A program made the position numbers and the translations under genes. The notes below the pieces were generated by a model, which worked only from the letters and a program-made list of their open reading frames with translations, was not told the DNA's origin and made no database searches. A stretch of 59,265 nucleotides of DNA from the NCBI GenBank assembly GCA_020725805.1, contig DYEF01000022.1, positions 1 to 59,265 of the forward strand, in the 5' to 3' direction. This document shows positions 50,412-59,203 of this stretch, piece by piece. The stretch is from Bdellovibrio sp. (GTDB lineage: Bacteria > Myxococcota > SpSt-1050). Every line of letters starts with the position of its first letter. The first letter of the stretch is position 1.

Positions 50412-51188
50412 ATGAAAAATATCATTATTGTAATATCCCTGCTGGCATTCTCTGCCTGTCCGTCGCCCAATTACGTTCCTGCCGAGTTTCAGTATTCCGA
50501 ATATCAGTGTCCTGAACCAATCGGTATGATTGTAAGGGAGAACTGCCGTGAAAATGTCATCAAATATCAGGCCGAGGACTTAAATGTCGGTGCGAAGGTC
50601 TCTGCTGCACAGATTGCGACAGCAGAGGGTTCATATAAGAGCGAGACGAAGGTTCTGCAGGAGGCGAGTGAATTTATGCAGTTCTTAAAAGACCAGCAGA
50701 CGAGCCTCTGTAATGATTACAATACCTGCAAACTTACTACACAGGAATACAAGGAGAGGAAGGACCGTATCAATAAGACTTTTACGACGGTTTATGCCCT
50801 GACCAAACAGATTAAGGTATCTGACCTTGACCCTGAGATAAGAAAGGACATACTCAAAAAGATTCTTGCTGCAATCGATGAGTATAATAAACCTCTGTCA
50901 AAACCGGAACCTTTAGATAAGACATCTGAAAAGAAGGTAAAGTTCAAAGCGGCGCCCGCCAAGGCAAGGGATTTTTCCCAGCCGCAGGGGAGCGGAATAA
51001 ATAATGAGAATCCGTATAATCTCCCCAAGTCCGATTCGAAAACCGAACCCGATATGAATGAATCCCTCGACGAGGCACAGAAGCAGATGCTGAAGATGCA
51101 GAATAAGGCTATTGAAATGCAGAAGAAGGTAATGGAGATGCAGAAGGGTTTTGAGAATAATGCTGATGAAGGCGGTGAGGAATATTGA
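50412..51188 (+). CDS. Lipoprotein with C-terminal coiled coil, unknown function
   Basis: A 258-aa lipoprotein with lipobox FSA|C at about 16. ATG 50412 follows AAGGAGG and gives a proper signal peptide, so the longer frame from 50361 is rejected. The mature part has four further cysteines (YQCPEP, RENCRE, SLCNDYNTCK) that could pair, helical segments, a Pro/Lys-rich linker and a Met/Gln/Lys heptad coiled coil at the end (MLKMQNKAIEMQKKVMEMQ). Family not recognised. It overlaps the ispG TTG start. Confidence 0.7.
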   Translation: MKNIIIVISLLAFSACPSPNYVPAEFQYSEYQCPEPIGMIVRENCRENVIKYQAEDLNVGAKVSAAQIATAEGSYKSETKVLQEASEFMQFLKDQQTSLCNDYNTCKLTTQEYKERKDRINKTFTTVYALTKQIKVSDLDPEIRKDILKKILAAIDEYNKPLSKPEPLDKTSEKKVKFKAAPAKARDFSQPQGSGINNENPYNLPKSDSKTEPDMNESLDEAQKQMLKMQNKAIEMQKKVMEMQKGFENNADEGGEEY

Positions 51189-52234
51189 TAATCCGCAGGA
51201 AGACACGTCAGATTAAACTGGGCAGGATACTTATCGGGGGAGATGCGGATATCTCAGTTCAGTCGATGTGTAACACCCGGACTGAGAATCTGGAAGAGAC
51301 GTTAAGACAGATCAAGGAGCTCGTATCGGCAGGGTGTGATATAGTAAGGGTGGCCGCCAACAATAATGATGCCGCTAAGGCAGTCGGCGATATCAAAAAG
51401 GAGTTGCCTGATGTGCCGCTTGTGGCTGATATCCACTTCGATTACAGGCTTGCCCTAAGTTCAATCAAAAGAGGTGCAGATGGTATCAGAATAAATCCCG
51501 GTAATATCGGTCCGAAGGAGCGTGTAAAAGAGGTCATCAGGGCTGCAAGAGACCACAATACCGTCATCAGAATAGGTGTTAACAGCGGTTCTCTTCCGCA
51601 TGATTCTGCTAATGTTTCAAGCACAACCGATGCAATTCTTCTTGCGGCAGGAAGGTATATCGACCTTTTCTCTTCTCTCGGTTATGAAAATATTAAGGTA
51701 TCCCTTAAGAGCAGTAATGTTCTGGAGACGATAGAGGTCTATCAGAGATTCTCTGAGATTTATGATTTTCCTCTGCATCTTGGTATTACGGAGGCAGGAA
51801 CACTTTTATCAGGTACGGTGAAATCTGTCCTTGGCATAGGAATTCTTCTTTTTGGAGGTATCGGGGATACTCTCAGGGTTTCGCTCAGTGCCGACCCGGT
51901 CTATGAGGTGGATGTCGCACTGAAGATGCTCAAGGCTCTGGGACTCAGAAGGGGAGGAGTAGATATAATCTCCTGTCCCACCTGCGGAAGGACGAACGGG
52001 GATATTATCGGGATATCCGGTGAACTTGAGAAGAGGGTGCGAAATATCGGTAAGGATATTAAGGTGGCGGTTATGGGGTGCGAGGTAAACGGGCCCGGTG
52101 AGGCAAAAATGGCAGATATTGGAATTGCGTTCGGCAAATATGATGCCCTCCTGTTCAAGAAAGGCAGGATTCTGAGAAAGGTTTTGAAGGAAGAGGTAAT
52201 CGACGTACTTCTTAAGGAAATTGAGAATTTCTGA
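51185..52234 (+). CDS. ispG: 4-hydroxy-3-methylbut-2-enyl-diphosphate synthase
   Basis: Fe-S enzyme of the MEP isoprenoid pathway. The 349-aa protein is the short bacterial form. The TIM-barrel N-terminus contains VQSMCNT, VADIHFDYRLAL and RINPGNIG. The [4Fe-4S] ligands are in SCPTCGRT and MGCEVNGPGEA. The start codon is TTG, sharing bases with the previous TGA (TTGA), with GAGG six bases upstream. Confidence 0.95.
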   Translation: MIIRRKTRQIKLGRILIGGDADISVQSMCNTRTENLEETLRQIKELVSAGCDIVRVAANNNDAAKAVGDIKKELPDVPLVADIHFDYRLALSSIKRGADGIRINPGNIGPKERVKEVIRAARDHNTVIRIGVNSGSLPHDSANVSSTTDAILLAAGRYIDLFSSLGYENIKVSLKSSNVLETIEVYQRFSEIYDFPLHLGITEAGTLLSGTVKSVLGIGILLFGGIGDTLRVSLSADPVYEVDVALKMLKALGLRRGGVDIISCPTCGRTNGDIIGISGELEKRVRNIGKDIKVAVMGCEVNGPGEAKMADIGIAFGKYDALLFKKGRILRKVLKEEVIDVLLKEIENF

Positions 52235-52236
52235 AT

Positions 52237-52890
52237 ATGCATGAAATCAGACTTGCAATTGTGGAAGACAGTAAGAGATATGCAGAGCAGATAAGAAAAT
52301 ATCTGAGGACAAACAGGCAGATTGTACAGATAGATCTCTTTGGTACAATTACCGAATTTAGGAGGGTATCTGATATTTCCGTTTATGATATCGTTCTGCT
52401 GGATATCAATCTGCCGGACGGGAGCGGTATTGACCTGATTCAGTTCATCAAAAACAGTTCTCCGGATACAGAAATTATAATTCTTACCACCTATACTGAT
52501 GAAGATAAACTCTTTCTGGCTCTCCGCTTTGGCGCCTCCGGATATATAACAAAGAATAACAGTGCAAGGTATATAGAAGACGGAATAAGCGAGGTTCTCT
52601 CGGGTGGTGCTGTCATATCTCCTGATATGGCGGGGAGATTTCTGAACTATTTTTCTTCGGGTAAGAGGGAAATAAAGACAGAGGAGCAGTCTGTTGAACT
52701 GACCCGGGAGGAGATAGAGGTAATCGGGATTCTTGCGAGGGGGCTGACAAACCGAGAGATAAGCGAGGCTTTGCGTCTTAAATACAGGTCTGTGAAGACT
52801 GTTCTCTCAAAAATCTACAGAAAATTCGGTACATCTTCACGCTCGGAGGTCGTAAGAAGGGCTGTGGAGATGGGGATAATCAGTATTTAG
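52237..52890 (+). CDS. NarL/FixJ-type response regulator
   Basis: A 217-aa two-component regulator. The receiver domain (about 1-120) has an acidic pocket in VEDS, the phospho-acceptor Asp in VLLDINLPDGSG, Thr in ILTTY and Lys in YITKN. A LuxR-type HTH follows (about 150-215: LTREEIEVIGILARGLTNREISEALRLKYRSVKTVLSKIYRKFG). No histidine kinase is adjacent, so it is an orphan in this window. It starts two bases after ispG. Its stop overlaps the stop of the opposing tetR. Confidence 0.88.
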   Translation: MHEIRLAIVEDSKRYAEQIRKYLRTNRQIVQIDLFGTITEFRRVSDISVYDIVLLDINLPDGSGIDLIQFIKNSSPDTEIIILTTYTDEDKLFLALRFGASGYITKNNSARYIEDGISEVLSGGAVISPDMAGRFLNYFSSGKREIKTEEQSVELTREEIEVIGILARGLTNREISEALRLKYRSVKTVLSKIYRKFGTSSRSEVVRRAVEMGIISI

Positions 52891-53516
52891 ATACGGTTTG
52901 TCTTTTTTATTCCGTTCATCAGTAGTTCTCTGATGTTTTCGATCTTCTCTCTTATGGTTCCCCTGACCATAAATTCTTTGCCAAGCACCTTATGTACCAT
53001 ATTGGTTCCTGCGAGTATGAACATAATTGCGCCCATGCTGAAATTCATAAGTGTTACGGGGTCATATCTGTCAGTGATTATGCCCTCCCTCTGGGCGTCT
53101 TCGAATATCTTTTTAATCAGCCTGAGTTCCTTTGCTATTATATTCTTGTGAAACCACCGGGAGATTTCAGTATTGGTGACAATCTCTCTGGCAATGAGGG
53201 GCGGCAGATTCTGGTTCTTTTCATAGAATTCCTCATAGACATCAAACAGGGCAGAGAATTTGTCTTTTGAGGAAATCAGGTCATTCTCACTTATCTCCTT
53301 AAGCCTTTTTAACATTGGCTCGGTTTTGGTTTTGATAAGTTCCTTATAAAGCTCCTCTTTGCTGTTGAAGTAGTAATTGACAAGGGCAATATTTGCATTG
53401 GCTGCCCTGCATACATCTCTTATGGAGGTGTTTGAGTATCCTTTCTCGGTAAAGAGCTTTTCGGCATAGCAGAGGATTCTTTCTCTTACGTTCAGGTTTT
53501 CGGATTTACTGGCCAT
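52887..53516 (-). CDS. TetR-family regulator of the efflux operon
   Basis: A 209-aa repressor. ATG 53516 has GGGAG upstream and overlaps the acrB end by 11 bases. The HTH lies at about 27-52 (GYSNTSIRDVCRAANANIALVNYYFNSKEELY). The C-terminal helical domain would bind a ligand and resembles the AcrR/CerR-type C-terminal group. It is last in tolC-acrA-acrB-tetR, so it would be coexpressed with the pump it is likely to control through the dyad at 59050-59080. Confidence 0.88.
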   Translation of the reverse strand: MASKSENLNVRERILCYAEKLFTEKGYSNTSIRDVCRAANANIALVNYYFNSKEELYKELIKTKTEPMLKRLKEISENDLISSKDKFSALFDVYEEFYEKNQNLPPLIAREIVTNTEISRWFHKNIIAKELRLIKKIFEDAQREGIITDRYDPVTLMNFSMGAIMFILAGTNMVHKVLGKEFMVRGTIREKIENIRELLMNGIKKTNRI

Positions 53517-56500
53517 TACTGTCAACTCCCTTGAATTTTTCGGCAAAAGACTGGAAATAGGAGAATATCACCGGAACTATTACGAGAGTCAGAATGGTAG
53601 ATGTAATAAGACCTCCTACAACGGCAATTGCCATAGGCGCCCTTATCTCCGCACCGAGTGCTTTCCCGAGTGCAACAGGGAGCATACCGAAAATCATGGC
53701 AAAGGTTGTCATAAGGATAGGTCTGAGTCTTATGGTACCGGCACTGATAATGGCCTCGTTGAGAGGCATTCCGCTTGCTCTGCCCTTTAGTGCAAAGTCT
53801 ATGAGAAGAATAGCATTTTTGGTCACGAGACCCATAAGCATAATAAATCCGATCATAGTCGTCATTGAAAGATTATAGCCCGAAAATAGAAGCAGGCCTA
53901 TGGCTCCGATTAGTGAAAACGGCAGCGAAAACATAATTGTAAAGGGATGGATGAAGCTCTCAAACTGGGATGCCAGAATAAAATAGATCATTATAATTCC
54001 GAGTAAGAGTGATTCGAAGAGTGACTGGAAGTTCTCCTTCATAAAGTCAGCCTGTCCTGTAAATCTGTATGAATATCCTTCGGGAAGTTTCCCTTTGAGC
54101 ATATTATTGAGTTCGGTTACAGCCTCACCAAGGGCTTTTTCCTTTGTAAAATTGGCAAATATGGTTACAACCCTCTGCCCGAACAGCCTGTTGATGCTCT
54201 GTGCTGATGTGCCGGGAGTCTCGCTGACGATATTTCCTATCTCCACAGGGAACTGGGCCATAGTTCTCAGTTTCAGTTTTTTGATCTTATTGATATCGGA
54301 AATGGTCCTGTCATCGAGTTTTATTCGTATGTCGTAAGAGTTGCCGCCTTCTTTATATTCCGAAATCTTATCTCCTGCGAGCATAAGTCTCATTGAGGAA
54401 CCTATCATTGCCGGCAGAATTCCTATCTGAGACGCCTTTTCACGGTCGATAGTCAGGGAGAGCTCCGGCTTGGATTCCTTGTATGATATATCGATATCTG
54501 TATAACCTCCGGCCTTTATCATCTGTGATTTGATATCTTCTGCTATCTCCTTTAGTTTGGAGAGGTCGTTGCCGAGAATATTCAGCTGCAGAATTGCTGC
54601 AGAAGAACCTACTTCAACCGCCTGCCTCTGTACAACTGATATTGTAGCCTTGTCATAATATCTGAGTGATTCTCTGACTTCGTCCATAATCTCAGTCTGA
54701 CGTTTCTTTCTCTCTTTAATGGGTTTCAGTTTTACGACTATCGAGGCAGTCTCTTTCTTTTCGAGTTTCCCTCCGCCGATTGTGGAAAAGATGAAGAGAA
54801 CATCGTCTCTTCTCGAAATGATATCTGAAATCTCCTGAGCTGCCATTGCGGTATGTTCGAGGGAACTTCCCGCATTTGTCTCGATATTTACCTGAAATTC
54901 TCCCTGATCTGTAATCGGCATCATCTCCTGCTTCAGAAAGGAGGCCATATACATTGTAAGGACAAAAGATATTATAGCTATAAAGAGTGTGGTTTTTCTG
55001 TTATTGAGTGCCCATCCTACAATCTTTCCGTAGAATCTGTCGAGCCAGTCAAGAGCCTTTTCGACGTTGATCGTAAAGAAATTTCTCAAAGGCAGTTTCA
55101 TAAATCTCGAAGAGAGCATCGGTGTGAGAGTAAATGATACAAAAAGTGAAATCATAACCGCTACAACCACAGTTATTCCGAACTGTTTCATAAATCTGCC
55201 GACCATACCATGTGTAACCGCAACCGGAAGAAAGACCGCAACTATGGAAAATGTGGTGGCCATAACGGCGAGTCCAATCTCGCTTGTCCCTGAATATGCC
55301 GCATCCATTCTGTTCTTCTTCTTCTCAAAATGTCTGAATATGTTTTCGAGCACAACTATTGCGTCGTCCACGACGAGACCGACTGAGAGGGAGAGTCCCA
55401 TAATTGTGAGATAATTTAAGGTAAAACCGAGTGCCTTTATTGCTGCGAATGTCCCAATAATAGATGTGGGAATTGCAATCGCGGCAATTATTGTCATACG
55501 GATATTTCTCAGAAAGACGCCGATAATGGCAATAGCAAGGAGTGCTCCCAGATACAAATCAAAGATGGCGTCATCTATCGAATTCTCTATAAATACGGCA
55601 TTGTCGAATATTGTTTCTACCTTTACCCCTGACGGAGCAATTTTGTTGAGCTCAGGAATAATTGTTCTGATTTTCCTTGCCATCTCAACGGTATTTGTAC
55701 CGGGCTGTTTGGTTATCACGAGAGAGAGGGTCTTCTTACCCTTAAGAATAGAACGGGATTTTTCCTCTGCAAGTGAATCCTCGACTGCTGCAAGGTCCTT
55801 TATTCTGATTATCGAACCGTTTATATTTGTTACCATTATGTTTCTGAGTTGCTCGAGGTTATCTATTGTGCCTTTGGATTTTACAGATATCTCATAATCT
55901 GAAATATTAAGATTTCCGGCAGGGATATCTATATTCTGCGCCCCGAGTGCCCTTACAATATCATCGATTGTAAGATTATGTGCGTTTAATTTATCTGCTT
56001 CGGGTCTTATCCAGATTGTTCTCTCTCTGCCTCCTATAATCTCGACATTGCCGACTCCGTTTATGATCTGGATCTGTTTCTTTACCACCTTATCTGCAAA
56101 ATCATAAAGGTCTGTCTCGGTAATTCCGCCTTCACTGATTATTCCAAGAGATATAACCGGCATTGCACCCATATCCACTTTCTGAATTACGGGCGGGTCA
56201 AGGTCGGACGGCAGTTCTCTCTGAACAGTAGTAATCTTATCCCTGACTTCCTGTGCCGCTATGTTAATGTCCTTATCAAGGTCAAACTGTATGACTACGT
56301 TCGATACGTTCTGGAGACTCTGCGAACTTACCATCTTTATATTGCTTATCTGATTGACAGCCTCCTCGATTTTTCTGGTAACCTTTGTCTCGATGGTCTC
56401 CGGATCCGCCCCGCGGTAGATACTGGTTACAGTTATTATCGGGAAGTCAATATTGGGGAACATATCTATTGCAAGTTTCAGGTATGCATATACCCCGTAG

Positions 56501-56568
56501 GTAATAATCGCCAGTATCATCATTGTGGTGAATACGGGGCGTTTTATGGATATCTCTGCAAGTTTCAT
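53506..56568 (-). CDS. RND efflux pump inner-membrane transporter (HAE1/AcrB type)
   Basis: Proton-driven trimeric exporter of hydrophobic compounds, 1020 aa. The opening is MKLAEISIKRPVFTTMM, with twelve membrane helices around two large periplasmic loops. The paired aspartates of the proton relay are in VGLVVDDAIVVLENI. The second half mirrors the first (GLVTKNAILLIDFA). Length and motifs are those of HAE-1 pumps rather than heavy-metal pumps. It lies nine bases after acrA. Confidence 0.93.
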   Translation of the reverse strand: MKLAEISIKRPVFTTMMILAIITYGVYAYLKLAIDMFPNIDFPIITVTSIYRGADPETIETKVTRKIEEAVNQISNIKMVSSQSLQNVSNVVIQFDLDKDINIAAQEVRDKITTVQRELPSDLDPPVIQKVDMGAMPVISLGIISEGGITETDLYDFADKVVKKQIQIINGVGNVEIIGGRERTIWIRPEADKLNAHNLTIDDIVRALGAQNIDIPAGNLNISDYEISVKSKGTIDNLEQLRNIMVTNINGSIIRIKDLAAVEDSLAEEKSRSILKGKKTLSLVITKQPGTNTVEMARKIRTIIPELNKIAPSGVKVETIFDNAVFIENSIDDAIFDLYLGALLAIAIIGVFLRNIRMTIIAAIAIPTSIIGTFAAIKALGFTLNYLTIMGLSLSVGLVVDDAIVVLENIFRHFEKKKNRMDAAYSGTSEIGLAVMATTFSIVAVFLPVAVTHGMVGRFMKQFGITVVVAVMISLFVSFTLTPMLSSRFMKLPLRNFFTINVEKALDWLDRFYGKIVGWALNNRKTTLFIAIISFVLTMYMASFLKQEMMPITDQGEFQVNIETNAGSSLEHTAMAAQEISDIISRRDDVLFIFSTIGGGKLEKKETASIVVKLKPIKERKKRQTEIMDEVRESLRYYDKATISVVQRQAVEVGSSAAILQLNILGNDLSKLKEIAEDIKSQMIKAGGYTDIDISYKESKPELSLTIDREKASQIGILPAMIGSSMRLMLAGDKISEYKEGGNSYDIRIKLDDRTISDINKIKKLKLRTMAQFPVEIGNIVSETPGTSAQSINRLFGQRVVTIFANFTKEKALGEAVTELNNMLKGKLPEGYSYRFTGQADFMKENFQSLFESLLLGIIMIYFILASQFESFIHPFTIMFSLPFSLIGAIGLLLFSGYNLSMTTMIGFIMLMGLVTKNAILLIDFALKGRASGMPLNEAIISAGTIRLRPILMTTFAMIFGMLPVALGKALGAEIRAPMAIAVVGGLITSTILTLVIVPVIFSYFQSFAEKFKGVDSNGQ

Positions 56569-56577
56569 AAATCACCT

Positions 56578-57672
56578 CTATTTGATTACTGGTTTTACAG
56601 ACCGCCCCTCTTTGAGGACATTCAGCCCCGATGTTATGATGATGTCGTCATCCGAAAGACCGGAAATAATTCTCACTGATACAGAGTTCAGTTCCTTGAA
56701 GCTTATTTCACGTGCTTTTGCAGTATTACTGTTTGAGACGAATACAATCCCTTTACTGTTTTCGGCCGATAAAATATATTTTTTGTCCAGAATATATGTG
56801 TTTCTGATTGATTCCGAGAAAATTTTGGCTGTCCCGAATAGCCCGGGTTTGAGTTCGTGGTTGTATTTTTTGTTGTCTATCCTGATAATCACCTGTGAAG
56901 ACATACTCCTCGGGTCTACGTCCTTTACAATCCTGTAAACCGGTTCCTCGATCTTTCTGGATATATCGCTGAGTGTAATCTCTACTTTCTCCCCTTCCCT
57001 GAAATTGCTGAGTTCTGAAGCAGGAACTGACAATTTGAAGAGGAGGTTATTTATGTCGATGATTCTGAACATAGGAGTGGGCGGCATCATATTGACCCTT
57101 GTCCCCAGAGATACGAGCCTGTGTGTTACATAGCAGTCAAACGGTGCACGGATGAATGAATCGTCGAATCTCTTTTTGGCCATATTGAGTCCGTCGAGTG
57201 CCATCTTCATCTGATTCTCGGTAATCTGGTGTTTGAGCTTCATCCCTTCGTACTGTGCCTCCGATATACTCTTTGATTCGAACAGCTTCTGTGTTCTTTC
57301 AAAATCGATCTTGCTCTGCTCGAAGGCAAGTCTGGCAGATTCATACTGGTTTTTTGCCTGCGATAGTCCTATCTCGAATTCCTGCTGGTCGAGAATTGCG
57401 AGCAGTCCTCCCTTTTTCACGAAACTCCCTTCTTCGGTATATATCTTTGCGATTACACCGGAGACGGCGGGCATAACCGTTACATCCTGCTCGGAAAAGA
57501 TGGTCCCCGAATATTCGATATAGTCAGGGGATTTGATATCCTTTGCCCTTATTGCAGATACGGTCAGAGTTTCCGACGGATTATCGGTATTTTCACTGCC
57601 GGCTCTGTCCGGTTTTTTACAGGAAAATGAAACGAGTGTTAATAATATCAGTACTGCAAAAATTCTTTTCAT
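56578..57672 (-). CDS. RND efflux periplasmic adaptor lipoprotein (AcrA type)
   Basis: Membrane-fusion protein joining the RND pump to TolC, 364 aa. Lipobox VSFS|C at about 18. A lipoyl-like barrel half (VTVMPAVSGVIAKIYTEEGSFVKKGGLLAILD) is followed by an alpha hairpin (about 95-150) and the second lipoyl half (DSFIRAPFDCYVTHRLVSLG). Beta-barrel and membrane-proximal domains complete it. It overlaps the tolC stop by four bases. Confidence 0.92.
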   Translation of the reverse strand: MKRIFAVLILLTLVSFSCKKPDRAGSENTDNPSETLTVSAIRAKDIKSPDYIEYSGTIFSEQDVTVMPAVSGVIAKIYTEEGSFVKKGGLLAILDQQEFEIGLSQAKNQYESARLAFEQSKIDFERTQKLFESKSISEAQYEGMKLKHQITENQMKMALDGLNMAKKRFDDSFIRAPFDCYVTHRLVSLGTRVNMMPPTPMFRIIDINNLLFKLSVPASELSNFREGEKVEITLSDISRKIEEPVYRIVKDVDPRSMSSQVIIRIDNKKYNHELKPGLFGTAKIFSESIRNTYILDKKYILSAENSKGIVFVSNSNTAKAREISFKELNSVSVRIISGLSDDDIIITSGLNVLKEGRSVKPVIK

Positions 57673-58997
57673 AAATCCTCCTTCTCGTTTATTGCCTTCT
57701 TAAGGTATTCAAGATTCAGAAAATATGTATAAAGTGAGTTTGTATAATTTATCTTTGAGGTCGTAAGCATCGTTTCCGAATCCAGAACCTCGGTTGCAGT
57801 AATCTGGGCATTTTCGTATTTTTTGACAGAGATTCTGTAAACTTCTTCAGCGAGTTCGATTGATTTTTTGTTGCTTGCAATTGCCTCGAATGAATTCTTT
57901 GCCCTGAAATATGCGTTTTTTACATCCAGAACCACTCCGTCGGACATTGCATAAAGCCCGTTCTTTCCTTTCTGTATCTCTGAGGAATTTGCCTTCAGCT
58001 GGAAATATGTTGTCCCCCATTCCCAGAAAGTCCAGCTTAAAGAGACCCCGATAAACCAGCTCTCCTCCTTCTGAAAGGCATTTCCCCACTGATGCGAATA
58101 TGTAAAGAGGCCTGCCACGGCAGGAATAAGAGTCCCTATCGTTGCCTGTCTTTTTGCCTCGAGCATATTAATCCTGAGCCTGAGTCCTTTGAGGTCTGCT
58201 CTGTTTGAAAGCGCCTTCTCAATGCAATCGTCGAGCCTGTAATCAAAAGAGGCCGGCTCGTTTGTATATGTATCTTTCAGTTCTATTTCGGCATATTTAT
58301 CCCTTCCTGTGAGTATATTCAGTGATGCCTTCAGGATTTCGATAGCGGAATTGATTTCATTTAGTCCGTCTTTTACCTGAGCAAGCTTTACGTCTACCTT
58401 CATAACATCATCTTTCTGAACCATCCCGTTTTTGTAGAACTGCTCTGTCTTTTCCCGATATGCTTCAATAAGTCTGATAGACTGCAGCAGATTCTCTCTT
58501 GTCTTCTGAAGTTTTAAAAGATTAAAATATGCCTCGGCAACTCTGTATTTTATCTCCTTCATCTGATTGCTGAGGTCGAGCGAAGATGCCTCTTCATTGA
58601 GTTTGTTGATTCTGTAAACCTGATACATAGAGTAGAGCGGGGTAATAGGCTGGGTTATTGTGAGTGATAAATCCTTTGTATCCTGATCCATTACATGCAT
58701 TTTATCCGGTATGCTTATGCCCATATTGGCAAACTGTGGAGGAATCTGAAAACCGAAGGATATGTCGGTTGGTTCGTTCCAGTGAAGGTATTTGGCGGAG
58801 GCTGAGAATTTCGGCCCCATATTGGAAAGTGAGGACAGTTTGTTGTAATTTGCAATCTCGGTATCCTGTCTTGATATCTGTATGCTTCTGGAGTTTTTAA
58901 TTGCAAGTTCATAAAGCTCATCGAGAGTAAAACTCTCCGCTGCCAGATAGAAAGGAATAAGGATAAAGGCAGAAAACATTAAAACTGCTTTTTTCAC
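57669..58997 (-). CDS. TolC-family outer-membrane efflux channel
   Basis: Outer-membrane channel of the tripartite pump. GTG at 58997 with GGGAGG six bases upstream is preferred to the ATG at 59033, because it yields a normal signal peptide (MKKAVLMFSAFILIPFYLAAES). The 442-aa protein has two OEP repeats with long helices (LDELYELAIKNSRSIQISRQDTEIANY and SLNILTGRDKYAEIEL in the first; CIEKALSNRADLKGLRLRI and DSETMLTTSKINYTNSLYTYFLNLEYLKKA in the second). First gene of the efflux operon. Confidence 0.9.
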   Translation of the reverse strand: MKKAVLMFSAFILIPFYLAAESFTLDELYELAIKNSRSIQISRQDTEIANYNKLSSLSNMGPKFSASAKYLHWNEPTDISFGFQIPPQFANMGISIPDKMHVMDQDTKDLSLTITQPITPLYSMYQVYRINKLNEEASSLDLSNQMKEIKYRVAEAYFNLLKLQKTRENLLQSIRLIEAYREKTEQFYKNGMVQKDDVMKVDVKLAQVKDGLNEINSAIEILKASLNILTGRDKYAEIELKDTYTNEPASFDYRLDDCIEKALSNRADLKGLRLRINMLEAKRQATIGTLIPAVAGLFTYSHQWGNAFQKEESWFIGVSLSWTFWEWGTTYFQLKANSSEIQKGKNGLYAMSDGVVLDVKNAYFRAKNSFEAIASNKKSIELAEEVYRISVKKYENAQITATEVLDSETMLTTSKINYTNSLYTYFLNLEYLKKAINEKEDL

Positions 58998-59049
58998 AAC
59001 AGACCTCCCTATGAAAGGTATAAGCAGATGCAATTCTGTCCGATGCAGA

Positions 59050-59080
59050 ATTAAACATCTGTTTAAAACAAGTGTTTAAT
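59050..59080. promoter_or_regulatory. Probable TetR-family operator
   Basis: A 31-base dyad: ATTAAACATCTG, a 7-base centre, CAAGTGTTTAAT. The outer eight bases of each arm match perfectly, and two of the next four are mismatched. It overlaps the -10 of the tolC promoter and the expected start site, so a bound dimer would block transcription. The tetR gene at the end of the operon is the obvious candidate repressor. Confidence 0.6.
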
Positions 59081-59105
59081 ATAGATATATTTTTGGTTTT
59101 GTCAA
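59078..59105 (-). promoter_or_regulatory. Promoter of the tolC-acrA-acrB-tetR operon
   Basis: On the minus strand: perfect TTGACA (59105-59100), a 16-base spacer, TATATT (59083-59078), five of six in the -10. The start would lie inside the dyad operator. The leader to the tolC GTG is about 75 bases. Confidence 0.6.
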
Positions 59106-59149
59106 GGGTAAAATGAAGAAATATCTGGAAATACCCCAAAATTTTTCAT
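59102..59149 (-). CDS. Possible 15-codon small ORF upstream of the efflux promoter
   Basis: GCGGAGGATTT directly precedes an ATG that opens MKNFGVFPDISSFYP and stops on a TGA overlapping the -35 hexamer. The ribosome site is as good as any in the window, but it needs a transcript from further upstream. It may be the start of a decayed gene or a chance match. Confidence 0.25.
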   Translation of the reverse strand: MKNFGVFPDISSFYP

Positions 59150-59203
59150 AAATCCTCCGCAAAACTAAATCTTAGCTGGTTTTTATTCACTTTTTTCTCT
59201 TTA

